From the NCBI GenBank assembly GCA_910578815.1, contig CAJTSE010000001.1, forward strand, positions 225,161 to 289,160: a stretch of DNA of 64,000 nt, in the 5' to 3' direction. Position 1 is the stretch's first letter. Each line of letters starts with the position of its first letter. The stretch comes from an uncultured Acetatifactor sp. (GTDB lineage Bacteria; Bacillota; Clostridia; Lachnospirales; Lachnospiraceae). The notes under the pieces were generated by a model. The model searched no databases, was not told the DNA's origin, and saw nothing but the letters and a program-made list of their open reading frames with translations. Below, one piece after another: positions 51,257-59,402 of this stretch. The position numbers were made by a program, and so were the translations under genes.

Positions 51257-51258
51257 CC

Positions 51259-51341
51259 TGCCGGCAGCGGGACTTGAACCCGCACGTGGTTGCCCACAAC
51301 AGATTTTGAGTCTGCCTCGTCTGCCATTCCGACACGCCGGC
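51259..51341 (-). tRNA. tRNA-Leu(CAA)
   Basis: An 83-base class II tRNA: acceptor GCCGGCG pairs with TGCCGGC, anticodon stem CAGA/TCTG with loop CTCAAAA (anticodon CAA), a long variable arm GTGGGCAACCAC, and the T arm GTTCAAGTCCC. The discriminator is A, as required for leucine. CCA is not encoded. A strong terminator follows. Confidence 0.96.
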
Positions 51342-51456
51342 CTGCGCGGATATATCCCGCAACAAAAATTATTTTAACACAGAACTGACCGCTTGACAAG
51401 CAAATTTTTATCCTGCCGGCTTCTGCCGGTTTTCATGCCGATTTTCATCTGCTCCT

Positions 51457-52236
51457 TCATTTACTTCTGATAATAATCACCTGCTTAGCGGACATATAAA
51501 TATTTGAAAAATTCACCTGCTCCAGCCGTTCCTCGTTGATCGTCATAGCCGCCATGACTACATCACCCGTTCCTCTCTGCAGCGACGCAAGCAAAGAATC
51601 AAAAGACGTATGCTCCACCTGTAATTTCATATCCAGCTCATCACAGATTGCTTTCATGATGTCTATGTCAATACCTACAATGGTTCCGTCTTCCAGCTTA
51701 TCCTCATAGGGCGGAAATTCAGCGTTGGTCAGCATCAGCAGCGTGCCGCCACTGTAAGAATCCTTCGTCTGGCCGTCATAGGCGGACACCGTTTCACCAT
51801 CCTCTATCCAGGCCTTCACAATCCGGTCTATCTCCCCCTCGGATTGTAATTTGTCCAGCGCCTCATTGATCCTTTGCAGCAGCTCCGGATTATCCTTGCT
51901 GACGGCAATCCCATATTCCTCGTCCGCATAGGCCTCTTCCAGAATTTTAATATCTCCATACTCCTTGACAAATACATTTGCCGGAGCGTCATCCAGCATA
52001 ACAGCGTCTACTTTTCCTGCCCGCAGCGCCATTACCGCATCCCGCCCCTTCGCAAATCGCTGAACCTCAGCATCCTTGATTTCCGTCGCATAGCTGTCGC
52101 CCGTTGTCTTTAACTGCACGCCGATTTTCTTTCCCTCCAGATCACTTAGAGCCTGTACCGTATTTCGGGGTATATTGCCGCATCCCGCAAAAAAAACCAT
52201 CATCCCTGTCAGCAGCACCGCCATAAGTCTTTTCAT
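51457..52236 (-). CDS. Solute-binding lipoprotein with circularly permuted SBP_bac_3 fold
   Basis: A 259-residue lipoprotein (lipobox FAGC, Cys19). The mature part contains both halves of an amino-acid-type binding protein in swapped order. Residues 28-145 (LSDLEGKKIGVQLKTTGDSY to DRIVKAWIED) normally form the second half; residues 164-258 (LLMLTNAEFPPYE, then DVVMAAMTINEERLEQVNFS and the hinge strand QVIIIRSK) normally come first. A short linker (about 146-163) joins the old C- and N-termini. The binding protein at 17236-18132 has normal order. No permease or ATPase is encoded nearby. The upstream gene is a Cache-GGDEF cyclase, suggesting sensing rather than transport. The start at 52236 follows GAGAGGAAAC. 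Confidence 0.88.
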   Translation of the reverse strand: MKRLMAVLLTGMMVFFAGCGNIPRNTVQALSDLEGKKIGVQLKTTGDSYATEIKDAEVQRFAKGRDAVMALRAGKVDAVMLDDAPANVFVKEYGDIKILEEAYADEEYGIAVSKDNPELLQRINEALDKLQSEGEIDRIVKAWIEDGETVSAYDGQTKDSYSGGTLLMLTNAEFPPYEDKLEDGTIVGIDIDIMKAICDELDMKLQVEHTSFDSLLASLQRGTGDVVMAAMTINEERLEQVNFSNIYMSAKQVIIIRSK

Positions 52237-52251
52237 GTTTCCTCTCATTCC

Positions 52252-52341
52252 GCCGCACAAGCGGCATCTAAATTTGCAGGAACTTTGGGACGCGACGCGC
52301 AGCGTCACAAATTCCGAGATTGAAAATGACAGTTTTCAATC
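52252..52341. repeat. Three-hairpin intergenic element, copy D (divergent)
   Basis: Hairpins GCCGC/GCGGC (52252-52265), GACGC/GCGTC (52289-52306) and GATTGAAAA/TTTTCAATC (52318-52341) lie between the GGDEF gene and the binding-protein gene. The GGDEF stop codon is within the last hairpin. The layout matches elements A-C, but the sequence core is not conserved, so family membership is tentative. Confidence 0.55.
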
Positions 52342-53604
52342 TTCTCCGTCAACAATCTGATTTCGTCCGTTATTCTTTCCCACATACAGGCTTCCGTCCG
52401 CCAGGGAAATCCGCTGCTCAAAAGGTACGGAACCCTTATCTGCCCCCACGCCGAACGTCATCGTGACCTTAAGTTTTTTTCCCTCATAGGTAAAATCATA
52501 CTCCCTGACATTCTGCTGCATTTGCCGTACCTTCTGCAGTGCCGCATCATGAGGCAGCTGATAGACCAGCAGAAATTCCTCACCGCCCCAGCGGCTTGCA
52601 AATCCGCAGCCCTTTACATTTTCTCTGATCAACCCGGAAAGAGTGACCAAAACATAATCTCCGGCATCGTGTCCATAGGTGTCATTGATCTTCTTAAACC
52701 AGTCAATGTCACACATAACCACTGTATATTCTGTCTGCGCATCCTCCAGCGCCCTTAGCCTGTTGTTGCAGCTGCGTCTGTTATAAAGCGAGGTAAGCGG
52801 ATCCCTCTCAATCATCTTTTTCAGATCCGTTCTCATTCTGGAAGCATACTCCCCAATTCTGCCCAGTTCATCCTTTCTGCTGGAAATCCTTTTGTCAAGA
52901 TTTACCGTCAGATCTCCCTCGGAAATTGTCTTTAAATACTTATTGATTAAACTTATATCTGAAGTCATCCGACTGGAATACACACTGCTGATAATTACCG
53001 CCAGAATACTGGCCACAATCGACACCCCTAAAAAACACAGCATGATCGCTTTGATTCCCTGATATACCATATCCTTTTTCTTGCCGGCAAATATCATCCC
53101 CACAATGGTGCCGTCGGCATTTTTCATCGGCATGTAATATCCGATATAAGGCACGCCGTTAATATCCAGATTTGTGGAATAGTAGCATTCCCCTCTTTCC
53201 AGGACGGCTTCCACCGCCTCCCTGCCCGCTCTGGTTCCTACTGCCGACACACCATATTCGTTTGACACCGTTGACAGAATACGGGTATCCTGCCAAAATA
53301 TCGAAATATCAATCTGTGCTTTTTCCTGTACACGATACAACATTGTGGAGTCTGTTATATTCAGATCTCCCTTTAGCAGCATCCCCGACTCATAAGCATA
53401 ATCCCCCCTGACCGTAAGGTTTAAGCAGTCCAGTACCACGTTGGTGGTTGCAGTCAGCTCATTGCGGATGCTCTGAGTATATAAGCGATAGAGCAATGCC
53501 ATTCCTATGAAAATAATCAGCAGACTCAGCACTAGGATGGGCAGCAATGCCATCCCTATCATCCTTGTGCGTATACTTTTATCTTTTTCCACCTTCTTAC
53601 ACAT
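52336..53604 (-). CDS. Membrane diguanylate cyclase with Cache-like sensor, HAMP and GGDEF
   Basis: A 422-residue protein. Membrane helices lie at about 14-40 and 186-209, enclosing an extracytoplasmic single-Cache-like domain. HAMP at about 210-262 and GGDEF at about 268-420 follow, with catalytic GGEEF at 340-344 preceded by DIDWFKKINDTYGHDAGD. No RxxD inhibitory site is visible at the usual place, so product inhibition is probably absent. It should make c-di-GMP in response to an external signal. The permuted binding lipoprotein is encoded just downstream and may deliver the ligand to the Cache domain. Its start has AGGAGC. It lies 16 bases downstream of the S66 peptidase. Confidence 0.93.
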   Translation of the reverse strand: MCKKVEKDKSIRTRMIGMALLPILVLSLLIIFIGMALLYRLYTQSIRNELTATTNVVLDCLNLTVRGDYAYESGMLLKGDLNITDSTMLYRVQEKAQIDISIFWQDTRILSTVSNEYGVSAVGTRAGREAVEAVLERGECYYSTNLDINGVPYIGYYMPMKNADGTIVGMIFAGKKKDMVYQGIKAIMLCFLGVSIVASILAVIISSVYSSRMTSDISLINKYLKTISEGDLTVNLDKRISSRKDELGRIGEYASRMRTDLKKMIERDPLTSLYNRRSCNNRLRALEDAQTEYTVVMCDIDWFKKINDTYGHDAGDYVLVTLSGLIRENVKGCGFASRWGGEEFLLVYQLPHDAALQKVRQMQQNVREYDFTYEGKKLKVTMTFGVGADKGSVPFEQRISLADGSLYVGKNNGRNQIVDGED

Positions 53605-53620
53605 ATCAGCGTGCTCCTTT

Positions 53621-54670
53621 TTACATTGATGCCATCTCCACTCTGATACTGTTTTCCGCCGCAGTCACTTTCGCCAGACTCCCAACCACAAGGGGCATCA
53701 TTGGCGGACGGTGTCCCAGATCCACATCCATAATAACAGGCACATTTTTGCGTCCTGCTGTCTGAAGCACGGCCTGATATTGATTCAGATTCATTATCGG
53801 CTCTCCGTTGGCCGGCCTGCCGATTAGAAATCCCTTCACATGCCGAAACCATCCGGCTTCTTCCATCTGCCACATAGCCCGACGAATACCGAATACATTA
53901 AGATCACAGGATTCCAAAAACCAGATAATCCCGTCCTCCCTGTATTTCTCTACAAAATCCACTGTCCTGTCAAAACAGGTGCCCAGCAGATTCACCAGAC
54001 AGTCCATACAGCCCCCCAGAATCCGCCCGGAAAACTGCAGTTCTTTTGAAGCGCCCGCGTCTTGATCCAATTCCTTTTCCCCCAGGAATCTCCTGATTCT
54101 CAGTGGCTCCGTTAAGTTATAAGGAACACAGGGATTTTCTTCACATTTTAAGCTTTCCTTTTCCCATGTGCCGTAGCTTTTTACGGTCCGCACCCTTCCG
54201 GTTATAATTCCGAAAGCGTCTTCCACCGACTCATGAAGAGGCTCCATACCAAAAGCCGATGCACAGGGACCATACACAGAAGCCGTATCCGTCAGAGTCG
54301 CCAATGTAAACGTCAGATTTGTATTGTCGGAATAGCCCATAAACCACTTTGGTTCCATCCGGGCCAGCCGTTCAAAATCCACATAAGGCAATATCTCGCA
54401 CATCAGCTCTCCGCCGCCGCAGGAGATCAGGCAGTCTGCATGGGAGGAAAACATTTCCATCACCTCTGCCCCGCACATTTCAGGAGTGTTACTGATTCCG
54501 ACACCCTTGTCGCAATAGCAGTTTGGCCCTGTGAGGGTCCTGTAACCCATTTTTTCAAAATGCGCCAGCCCCTGCTGAAAGGCAGTCCTGTAAGGCTCTG
54601 CCGCACAGCCGAAGGAAGGCGCCAAAAAGCCGATCATTCCGCCCGCAGGCAGGCTCTTCGGATACCTCAT
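53621..54670 (-). CDS. S66 family peptidase (LD-carboxypeptidase/MccF-like)
   Basis: A 349-residue serine peptidase. The N-terminal segment GGMIGFLAPSFG and the nucleophile in MGYSDNTNLTF match the S66 family, with a later Glu in WFLESCD and the catalytic His in DLGHRPPMMPLV. Family members cleave the L-lysyl-D-alanine (or DAP-D-Ala) bond of murein tetrapeptides or degrade microcin C-type peptides. Adjacent lysA and ddh fit a murein or diaminopimelate link. The start at 54670 follows GGAGG at six bases; an earlier in-frame start at 54706 lacks a site. There is no signal peptide. Confidence 0.88.
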   Translation of the reverse strand: MRYPKSLPAGGMIGFLAPSFGCAAEPYRTAFQQGLAHFEKMGYRTLTGPNCYCDKGVGISNTPEMCGAEVMEMFSSHADCLISCGGGELMCEILPYVDFERLARMEPKWFMGYSDNTNLTFTLATLTDTASVYGPCASAFGMEPLHESVEDAFGIITGRVRTVKSYGTWEKESLKCEENPCVPYNLTEPLRIRRFLGEKELDQDAGASKELQFSGRILGGCMDCLVNLLGTCFDRTVDFVEKYREDGIIWFLESCDLNVFGIRRAMWQMEEAGWFRHVKGFLIGRPANGEPIMNLNQYQAVLQTAGRKNVPVIMDVDLGHRPPMMPLVVGSLAKVTAAENSIRVEMASM

Positions 54671-54720
54671 AACAACCTCCATAATTTCCGCTTTACGAAA
54701 TTTCACATCCTAAAAAAGCT

Positions 54721-56007
54721 TTAAAACTTCTCTTCCGCTCCAGAAAGCTTTTGAAATATTTCAAAACAGTCAAAAGTCGCGAAATAATCCATTGGTGTTT
54801 CGGCCCTGCGAATCAGCTTCACGCTTCCGTCCTCACAAAGCAGCAGCTCTGCGGATTTCAATTTGCCATTGTAATTATAGCCCATGGAAAAGCCGTGAGC
54901 TCCCGTATCATGAATCACCATGTAATCTCCAATCTCCACCTTTGGCAGCATACGGTCTATGGCAAACTTGTCATTATTCTCGCATAAAGAGCCCGTCACA
55001 TCATATAAGTGGTCGCAGGCCTCTTTTTCCTTCCCCAGAACGGTAATATGGTGATACGCTCCGTACATGGCCGGACGCATCAGATTCACCGCACAGGCAT
55101 CCACACCCAGATATTCCTTATAAGTATGCTTTTCGTGTATTACCCTTGTCACCAGATGTCCGTACGGCGCCATCATAAAACGTCCCAGCTCTGTATAGAT
55201 TGCCACGTCTCCCATGCCAGCAGGAACCAGTACCTCATCGTATACCCGATGTACGGCTTCTCCTATAACACGAATGTCGTTTGGCTCCTGTTCCGGCTTG
55301 TAAGGAGTGCCGATCCCGCCTGACAAATTAATAAAAGCAATATGCGCTCCCGTCTCTTCCTTCAGCTCCACGGCAAGCTCAAAAAGCTGCCTGGCAAGGA
55401 CAGGATAATACTCATTGGTAACAGTATTGCTTGCCAAAAAAGCATGAATTCCAAATTTCTCCACACCCCTTGCCTTCATGGTATGATAGCCTTCAAACAT
55501 TTGCTTCTTCGTAAATCCATACTTTGCATCACCTGGATTGTCCATAATATCCGTACCCAGAGAAAAATATCCCCCCGGATTGAAACGACAGCTTAAGGTT
55601 TTAGGAAGGTAACCCAGCGTTTTCTCTAAAAAGTCAATATGAGTAATATCATCCAAATTGATGGTGGCCCCAAGCCTTGCCGCATAAGCAAACTCTTCTG
55701 CCGGCGTATCGTTGGAGGAAAACATAATATCCTCTCCCTTGACCCCTATGGCCTCCGAGAGCATCAGCTCCGTCATGGACGAACAATCACAGCCGCAGCC
55801 GTAATCCCTCAATATATCAATCAGAAAGGGATTAGGTGTAGCCTTTACCGCAAAGAACTCCTTATAACCGGGATTCCATGAAAAAGCCTCCTTCAGAGCC
55901 TTTGCATTCTCACGAATCCCTTTTTCATCATATATGTGGAAAGGTGTAGGATAAGTCTTTACAATTTCCTCCACTTGTGCCTTTGTTACAAACGCTTTTT
56001 TTTTCAT
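54721..56007 (-). CDS. lysA: Diaminopimelate decarboxylase
   Basis: A 428-residue PLP enzyme of the alanine racemase-like fold III, making lysine from meso-diaminopimelate. The PLP lysine is in EFFAVKATPNPF, followed by GCDCSSMTELMLS and the Gly-rich NLSGGIG; the conserved Cys/Glu region is DVTGSLCENND. The HIGS motif of typical LysA is GIHAFLAS here, a variant I have seen in Clostridia. The start at 56007 follows AAGGAG at nine bases. ddh, upstream at 56282-57259, makes its substrate, so the two form the DAP dehydrogenase branch of lysine synthesis. Confidence 0.93.
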   Translation of the reverse strand: MKKKAFVTKAQVEEIVKTYPTPFHIYDEKGIRENAKALKEAFSWNPGYKEFFAVKATPNPFLIDILRDYGCGCDCSSMTELMLSEAIGVKGEDIMFSSNDTPAEEFAYAARLGATINLDDITHIDFLEKTLGYLPKTLSCRFNPGGYFSLGTDIMDNPGDAKYGFTKKQMFEGYHTMKARGVEKFGIHAFLASNTVTNEYYPVLARQLFELAVELKEETGAHIAFINLSGGIGTPYKPEQEPNDIRVIGEAVHRVYDEVLVPAGMGDVAIYTELGRFMMAPYGHLVTRVIHEKHTYKEYLGVDACAVNLMRPAMYGAYHHITVLGKEKEACDHLYDVTGSLCENNDKFAIDRMLPKVEIGDYMVIHDTGAHGFSMGYNYNGKLKSAELLLCEDGSVKLIRRAETPMDYFATFDCFEIFQKLSGAEEKF

Positions 56008-56147
56008 AATTTGTACTCCTTGTCCGCTTCAGCGGCCATACCACTCAAAGCATATATTCCGCCGCACAGGATACAATCCCCGCCCCGGCATTTATCATAA
56101 CAGTTCAGACACACAACCCGACGGCGGCAGCCGGCCGTCATGCTCAT
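56004..56147 (-). CDS. Candidate small Cys-rich protein upstream of lysA
   Basis: A possible 47-residue protein with the Cys pattern CLNCYDKC-x4-CILCGG, which resembles a small zinc or iron-sulfur site. Its stop codon overlaps the lysA start (TTATGA), an arrangement seen in coupled genes. Against it: the ATG at 56147 has no ribosome binding site, and no related protein is known to me. In-frame sequence is open upstream to about 56205 without an ATG. It occupies most of the 274-base ddh-lysA gap, which otherwise shows no riboswitch or terminator that I recognise. Confidence 0.3.
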   Translation of the reverse strand: MSMTAGCRRRVVCLNCYDKCRGGDCILCGGIYALSGMAAEADKEYKL

Positions 56148-56281
56148 TCGGTCACGCTTTCGCTTAAAGGTTGCACAGCCCTCATTGAGAACAATAGCCG
56201 TCTGTTACTTGATTACGAGGTGTCTGTTACATTTTATCTACAAAAGTACCGTATCTTCTAACAGTAAGCTAACCGTTTGGC

Positions 56282-57259
56282 CTACAAAAGCCGGCTCCGC
56301 ATCTCTTCCGCCGTCAGGGGGCTCAAATAAGCGGGTGCCACATCAAACACCGTCTTACATCCCGTGATGCCTTCACTGCTCATTCTATAAGCTGCCCTTG
56401 CATAAGCTGCCAGAACACAGGCCGTAAATTCCGGGTTGGAGTCCAGCTTTAAGCTGTACTCGATGACATGGTTATGTTCGCCGCCCATACCTGTCTTTCC
56501 CGTTCGAAGCACCATGCCGCCGTGGGGAATTCCCGCATGATCCCGCTGAAGCTCTTCCTCAGTGATAAAATGAACCGTGGTGTCATAATCCGCAAAATAA
56601 TTGGGCATGGTTTTGATCTCTTCCTCAATCCGCGCCAGATCCGCGCCCTCTTCCGCCACCACAAAGCACTCTCTGGTATGCTTCTGACGTACCGTCAGCT
56701 CTGGATTCTCGCAATTTCGCACCGCATTTAACGCGGATTCCACCGGAATCGTGTACTGCTTTGCATCCTTTACTCCGGAAATCCGGCGAATGGCATCGGA
56801 ATGCCCTTGGCTCACTCCCTTGCCCCAGAAGGTATAATCCCTGCCCTCCCTAAGGATAGCGCCTGCATACAATCTGTTTAAGGAAAACATGCCTGGATCC
56901 CAGCCCACTGAGATCATGGCCACTTTCCCGCCCTCCTTCGCCGCCTGATCTACCCTTGCAAAATGTTCAGGTATTTTCGCATGAGTATCAAAACTGTCAA
57001 CTATATTAAAATATTTCGCATACTCTGGCGTCTGCAGGGGCAGATCCGTGGCGGAGCCTCCGCACATCACCAATACATCAATCTCTTCCTTTTTTTCCAG
57101 CAAACAATCTGCATGATAGACGGATACACCACTTATCGTTTTTACCGTTTCGGGACTTCTTCTCGTAAACACGCCCACCAACTCCATGTCATCGTTTTGT
57201 CCCACGGCGCACTCGACGCCTCTTCCCAGATTGCCATAACCCATAATTGCAATTTTCAT
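56282..57259 (-). CDS. ddh: meso-Diaminopimelate dehydrogenase
   Basis: A 325-residue NADP-dependent enzyme that aminates tetrahydrodipicolinate to meso-diaminopimelate in one step, bypassing the acylated route. Start MKIAIMGYGNLGRGVE with the Rossmann loop, NIVDSFDTHAKIPEHF, VGWDPGMFSLNRLY, and WGKGVSQGHSDAIRRI match the family. The product serves lysine and peptidoglycan. The ribosome binding site is AGGAAG. It lies 45 bases downstream of an acetyltransferase gene. Confidence 0.97.
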   Translation of the reverse strand: MKIAIMGYGNLGRGVECAVGQNDDMELVGVFTRRSPETVKTISGVSVYHADCLLEKKEEIDVLVMCGGSATDLPLQTPEYAKYFNIVDSFDTHAKIPEHFARVDQAAKEGGKVAMISVGWDPGMFSLNRLYAGAILREGRDYTFWGKGVSQGHSDAIRRISGVKDAKQYTIPVESALNAVRNCENPELTVRQKHTRECFVVAEEGADLARIEEEIKTMPNYFADYDTTVHFITEEELQRDHAGIPHGGMVLRTGKTGMGGEHNHVIEYSLKLDSNPEFTACVLAAYARAAYRMSSEGITGCKTVFDVAPAYLSPLTAEEMRSRLL

Positions 57260-57304
57260 TTTAAGCTTCCTTTTCTGATTTTGAATTTATTTTATATTTT
57301 GCAT

Positions 57305-57868
57305 TTATGCCGGATCTCCTGCTGCGGAAATCCAATATCTCTTCACTCTGCTGCCATCAACATCTATCGTCTTCTCATAAACGCCGCCATTCGCAAGTAT
57401 TACTCTTTCACTGACCTTATTATTTTCGTCACACGTAATCAGAAGCTTTGGTATTCCTAACGCTTTTGCATTCAGTATATTTAGACGAAGCATTTCCCTG
57501 GCAAATCCCTTGCCCCGTTCTGAGGGACGTACCGAATAACCGCAATGCCCTCCCCAGGTTCCAAGGACAGGATGATTGATGTGATGGCGCAAATCTATTA
57601 TTCCTATCACCCTGTCATCCTTGCTGCGAACGGCCAGATACATATGTGACGGAACGGTTGTTCCTGCCTCACCACAGGTTTTTTCACTCTTTCTAAGTTC
57701 GCAGATTGTAATCCACTCCTTCGCCGACGTGCTTATATCCAAAGAAATGCAGCCTGCAAATCTATCTTCACATTCTGCGTCACAATCCAAAATCTCCTGA
57801 CGAAATGCCCATATATCATCGGCATACTGCATGTCCGGCTCTGTCAATACAATTTGTTCCATCTTCAT
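57305..57868 (-). CDS. GNAT-family N-acetyltransferase
   Basis: A 187-residue acetyltransferase. The acetyl-CoA loop is RPSERGKGFAREMLR (R-x2-G-x-G/A), preceded by the beta strand VIGIIDLRH and followed by ITCDENNKVSERVILANGG, typical of the GNAT fold. A trailing TTG start at 57898 is possible; I chose the ATG at 57868 behind GAGGGG. It is encoded directly before ddh and after ung. The substrate is unknown. Confidence 0.88.
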   Translation of the reverse strand: MKMEQIVLTEPDMQYADDIWAFRQEILDCDAECEDRFAGCISLDISTSAKEWITICELRKSEKTCGEAGTTVPSHMYLAVRSKDDRVIGIIDLRHHINHPVLGTWGGHCGYSVRPSERGKGFAREMLRLNILNAKALGIPKLLITCDENNKVSERVILANGGVYEKTIDVDGSRVKRYWISAAGDPA

Positions 57869-57926
57869 ATCGCTTATCCCCTCAAATGCCGCTTCCAAGT
57901 GACGTAAGTCACTTTTCGCTTTGATT

Positions 57927-58613
57927 TTACTCTGCGCTGTTTACATTTTCGATCTGCCAGTCTATGGGCGTTACGCCGTGTTCCTCCAGAAAATGATTGG
58001 CCTGACTGAAGGGCTTACTGCCAAAAAAACCGTTATATGCCGATAATGGACTGGGATGAGGTGCCTTTAAAATCAAATGATTCGGGTTGTTCAGCATCCT
58101 CTCCTTCATTTGCGCCGGTCTGCCCCATAGAATAAACACGATGGGACGATCCTGCCTGTTTAATGCCTTGATCGCAGCATCCGTAAATTCTTCCCAGCCT
58201 TTTCCCCGATGGGAATTTGCCATATGGGCACGAACGGTCAGTACCGTATTCAGCATCAGCACTCCCTGTCTGGCCCACTTGACCAGATAACCGTTATTCG
58301 GAATATAGCAGCCCAAATCATCGTGTAACTCTTTGTAAATATTCACCAGCGAGGGCGGTATATCCACCTCCGGCTTTACGGAAAAGCAAAGCCCGTGCGC
58401 CTGCCCAACATTATGATATGGGTCCTGCCCAATAATAACCACCTTCACCTGACCAAGCGGCGTCAGATGAAAAGCGTTAAAAATATCATCCGCAGGCGGA
58501 AAGACCTGGGATGTATTATATTCGTTCAAAACAAATTGATACAAATCTTTATAATAGCTCTTTTGAAATTCCGGCTCTAACTCTTCCAGCCAGTCATTTG
58601 TAATCATTGCCAT
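57927..58613 (-). CDS. ung: Uracil-DNA glycosylase
   Basis: A 228-residue family 1 uracil-DNA glycosylase that removes uracil from DNA. The catalytic Asp is in VIIGQDPYHNVGQAHGLCFS and the leucine-loop His in APHPSPLSAYNGFFGSKPFS, both intact. The start at 58613 has AGGAT ten bases upstream; further ATGs are possible at 58607 and 58640. It follows hisF by 23 bases. Confidence 0.96.
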   Translation of the reverse strand: MAMITNDWLEELEPEFQKSYYKDLYQFVLNEYNTSQVFPPADDIFNAFHLTPLGQVKVVIIGQDPYHNVGQAHGLCFSVKPEVDIPPSLVNIYKELHDDLGCYIPNNGYLVKWARQGVLMLNTVLTVRAHMANSHRGKGWEEFTDAAIKALNRQDRPIVFILWGRPAQMKERMLNNPNHLILKAPHPSPLSAYNGFFGSKPFSQANHFLEEHGVTPIDWQIENVNSAE

Positions 58614-58636
58614 ATCTTCAGGATCCTTTCTTCCTT

Positions 58637-59398
58637 TCACAGACGCACACTGACTCCCCTGCTCCGCAGGTACTCTTTTACTTCACGAATCTCCAATTCC
58701 TTATAATGAAACAAGGAAGCAGCCAGCACGGCCTCTGCCTTCGCCTTCACAAGCGCATCATAAAAATGTTCCGGTTTTCCCGCACCCCCCGATGCTATTA
58801 CGGGAATCTTCACGGCCTCCGCCACCGTTCTGGTCAGCTCCAGGTCGTAGCCCTCTCTCGTGCCGTCCCCGTCCATGCTGGTCAACAGGATTTCCCCTGC
58901 TCCCAGCTTTTCTGCCTTGACTGCCCACTCTATGGCATCCATTTCCATATCTACACGGCCGCCGTTTTTATAAATATTCCAACCGCTGCCGTCTGCCCTG
59001 CGCTTTGCATCAATCGCAACCACCACGCACTGACTGCCGAATTTCTCGGCTCCGTCAGAGATCAACTGAGGATTCATAATTGCGGCCGAATTAACGGCAA
59101 CCTTATCCGCACCTTCCCTCAATATCGCTCGGAAGTCATCTATCGTGCGGACCCCGCCGCCTACGGTAAAGGGGATAAAAACTCTTTCCGCCACCCGGCG
59201 CACCCACGCCAGCTGAGTAGCCCGGCTGTCTGCCGAAGCATTAATATCCAAAAATGTCAGCTCATCTGCCCCTTCCCTGTCATATGCTGCCGCTACCTCC
59301 GCAGGGTCGCCGGCATCCTTGGGATTTAAGAACTTAACACATTTAACCACCCGCCCGTCCTTTACATCCAGACAGGGGATTACTCTCTTTGTATACAT
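58637..59398 (-). CDS. hisF: Imidazole glycerol phosphate synthase subunit HisF
   Basis: A 253-residue TIM barrel that cyclises PRFAR with ammonia from HisH. Catalytic Asp residues are in RVIPCLDVKDGRVVK (Asp11) and QCVVVAIDAKRR (about Asp130). The phosphate-binding VIASGGAGKPEHF is intact. It begins four bases after hisH. No other his genes are in the window, so the rest of the pathway lies elsewhere. Confidence 0.97.
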   Translation of the reverse strand: MYTKRVIPCLDVKDGRVVKCVKFLNPKDAGDPAEVAAAYDREGADELTFLDINASADSRATQLAWVRRVAERVFIPFTVGGGVRTIDDFRAILREGADKVAVNSAAIMNPQLISDGAEKFGSQCVVVAIDAKRRADGSGWNIYKNGGRVDMEMDAIEWAVKAEKLGAGEILLTSMDGDGTREGYDLELTRTVAEAVKIPVIASGGAGKPEHFYDALVKAKAEAVLAASLFHYKELEIREVKEYLRSRGVSVRL

Positions 59399-59402
59399 CC
59401 TG

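Noticed and set aside
56008..56281. Lysine riboswitch between ddh and lysA
   Set aside because: I find none of the conserved L-box segments and no terminator in the gap.
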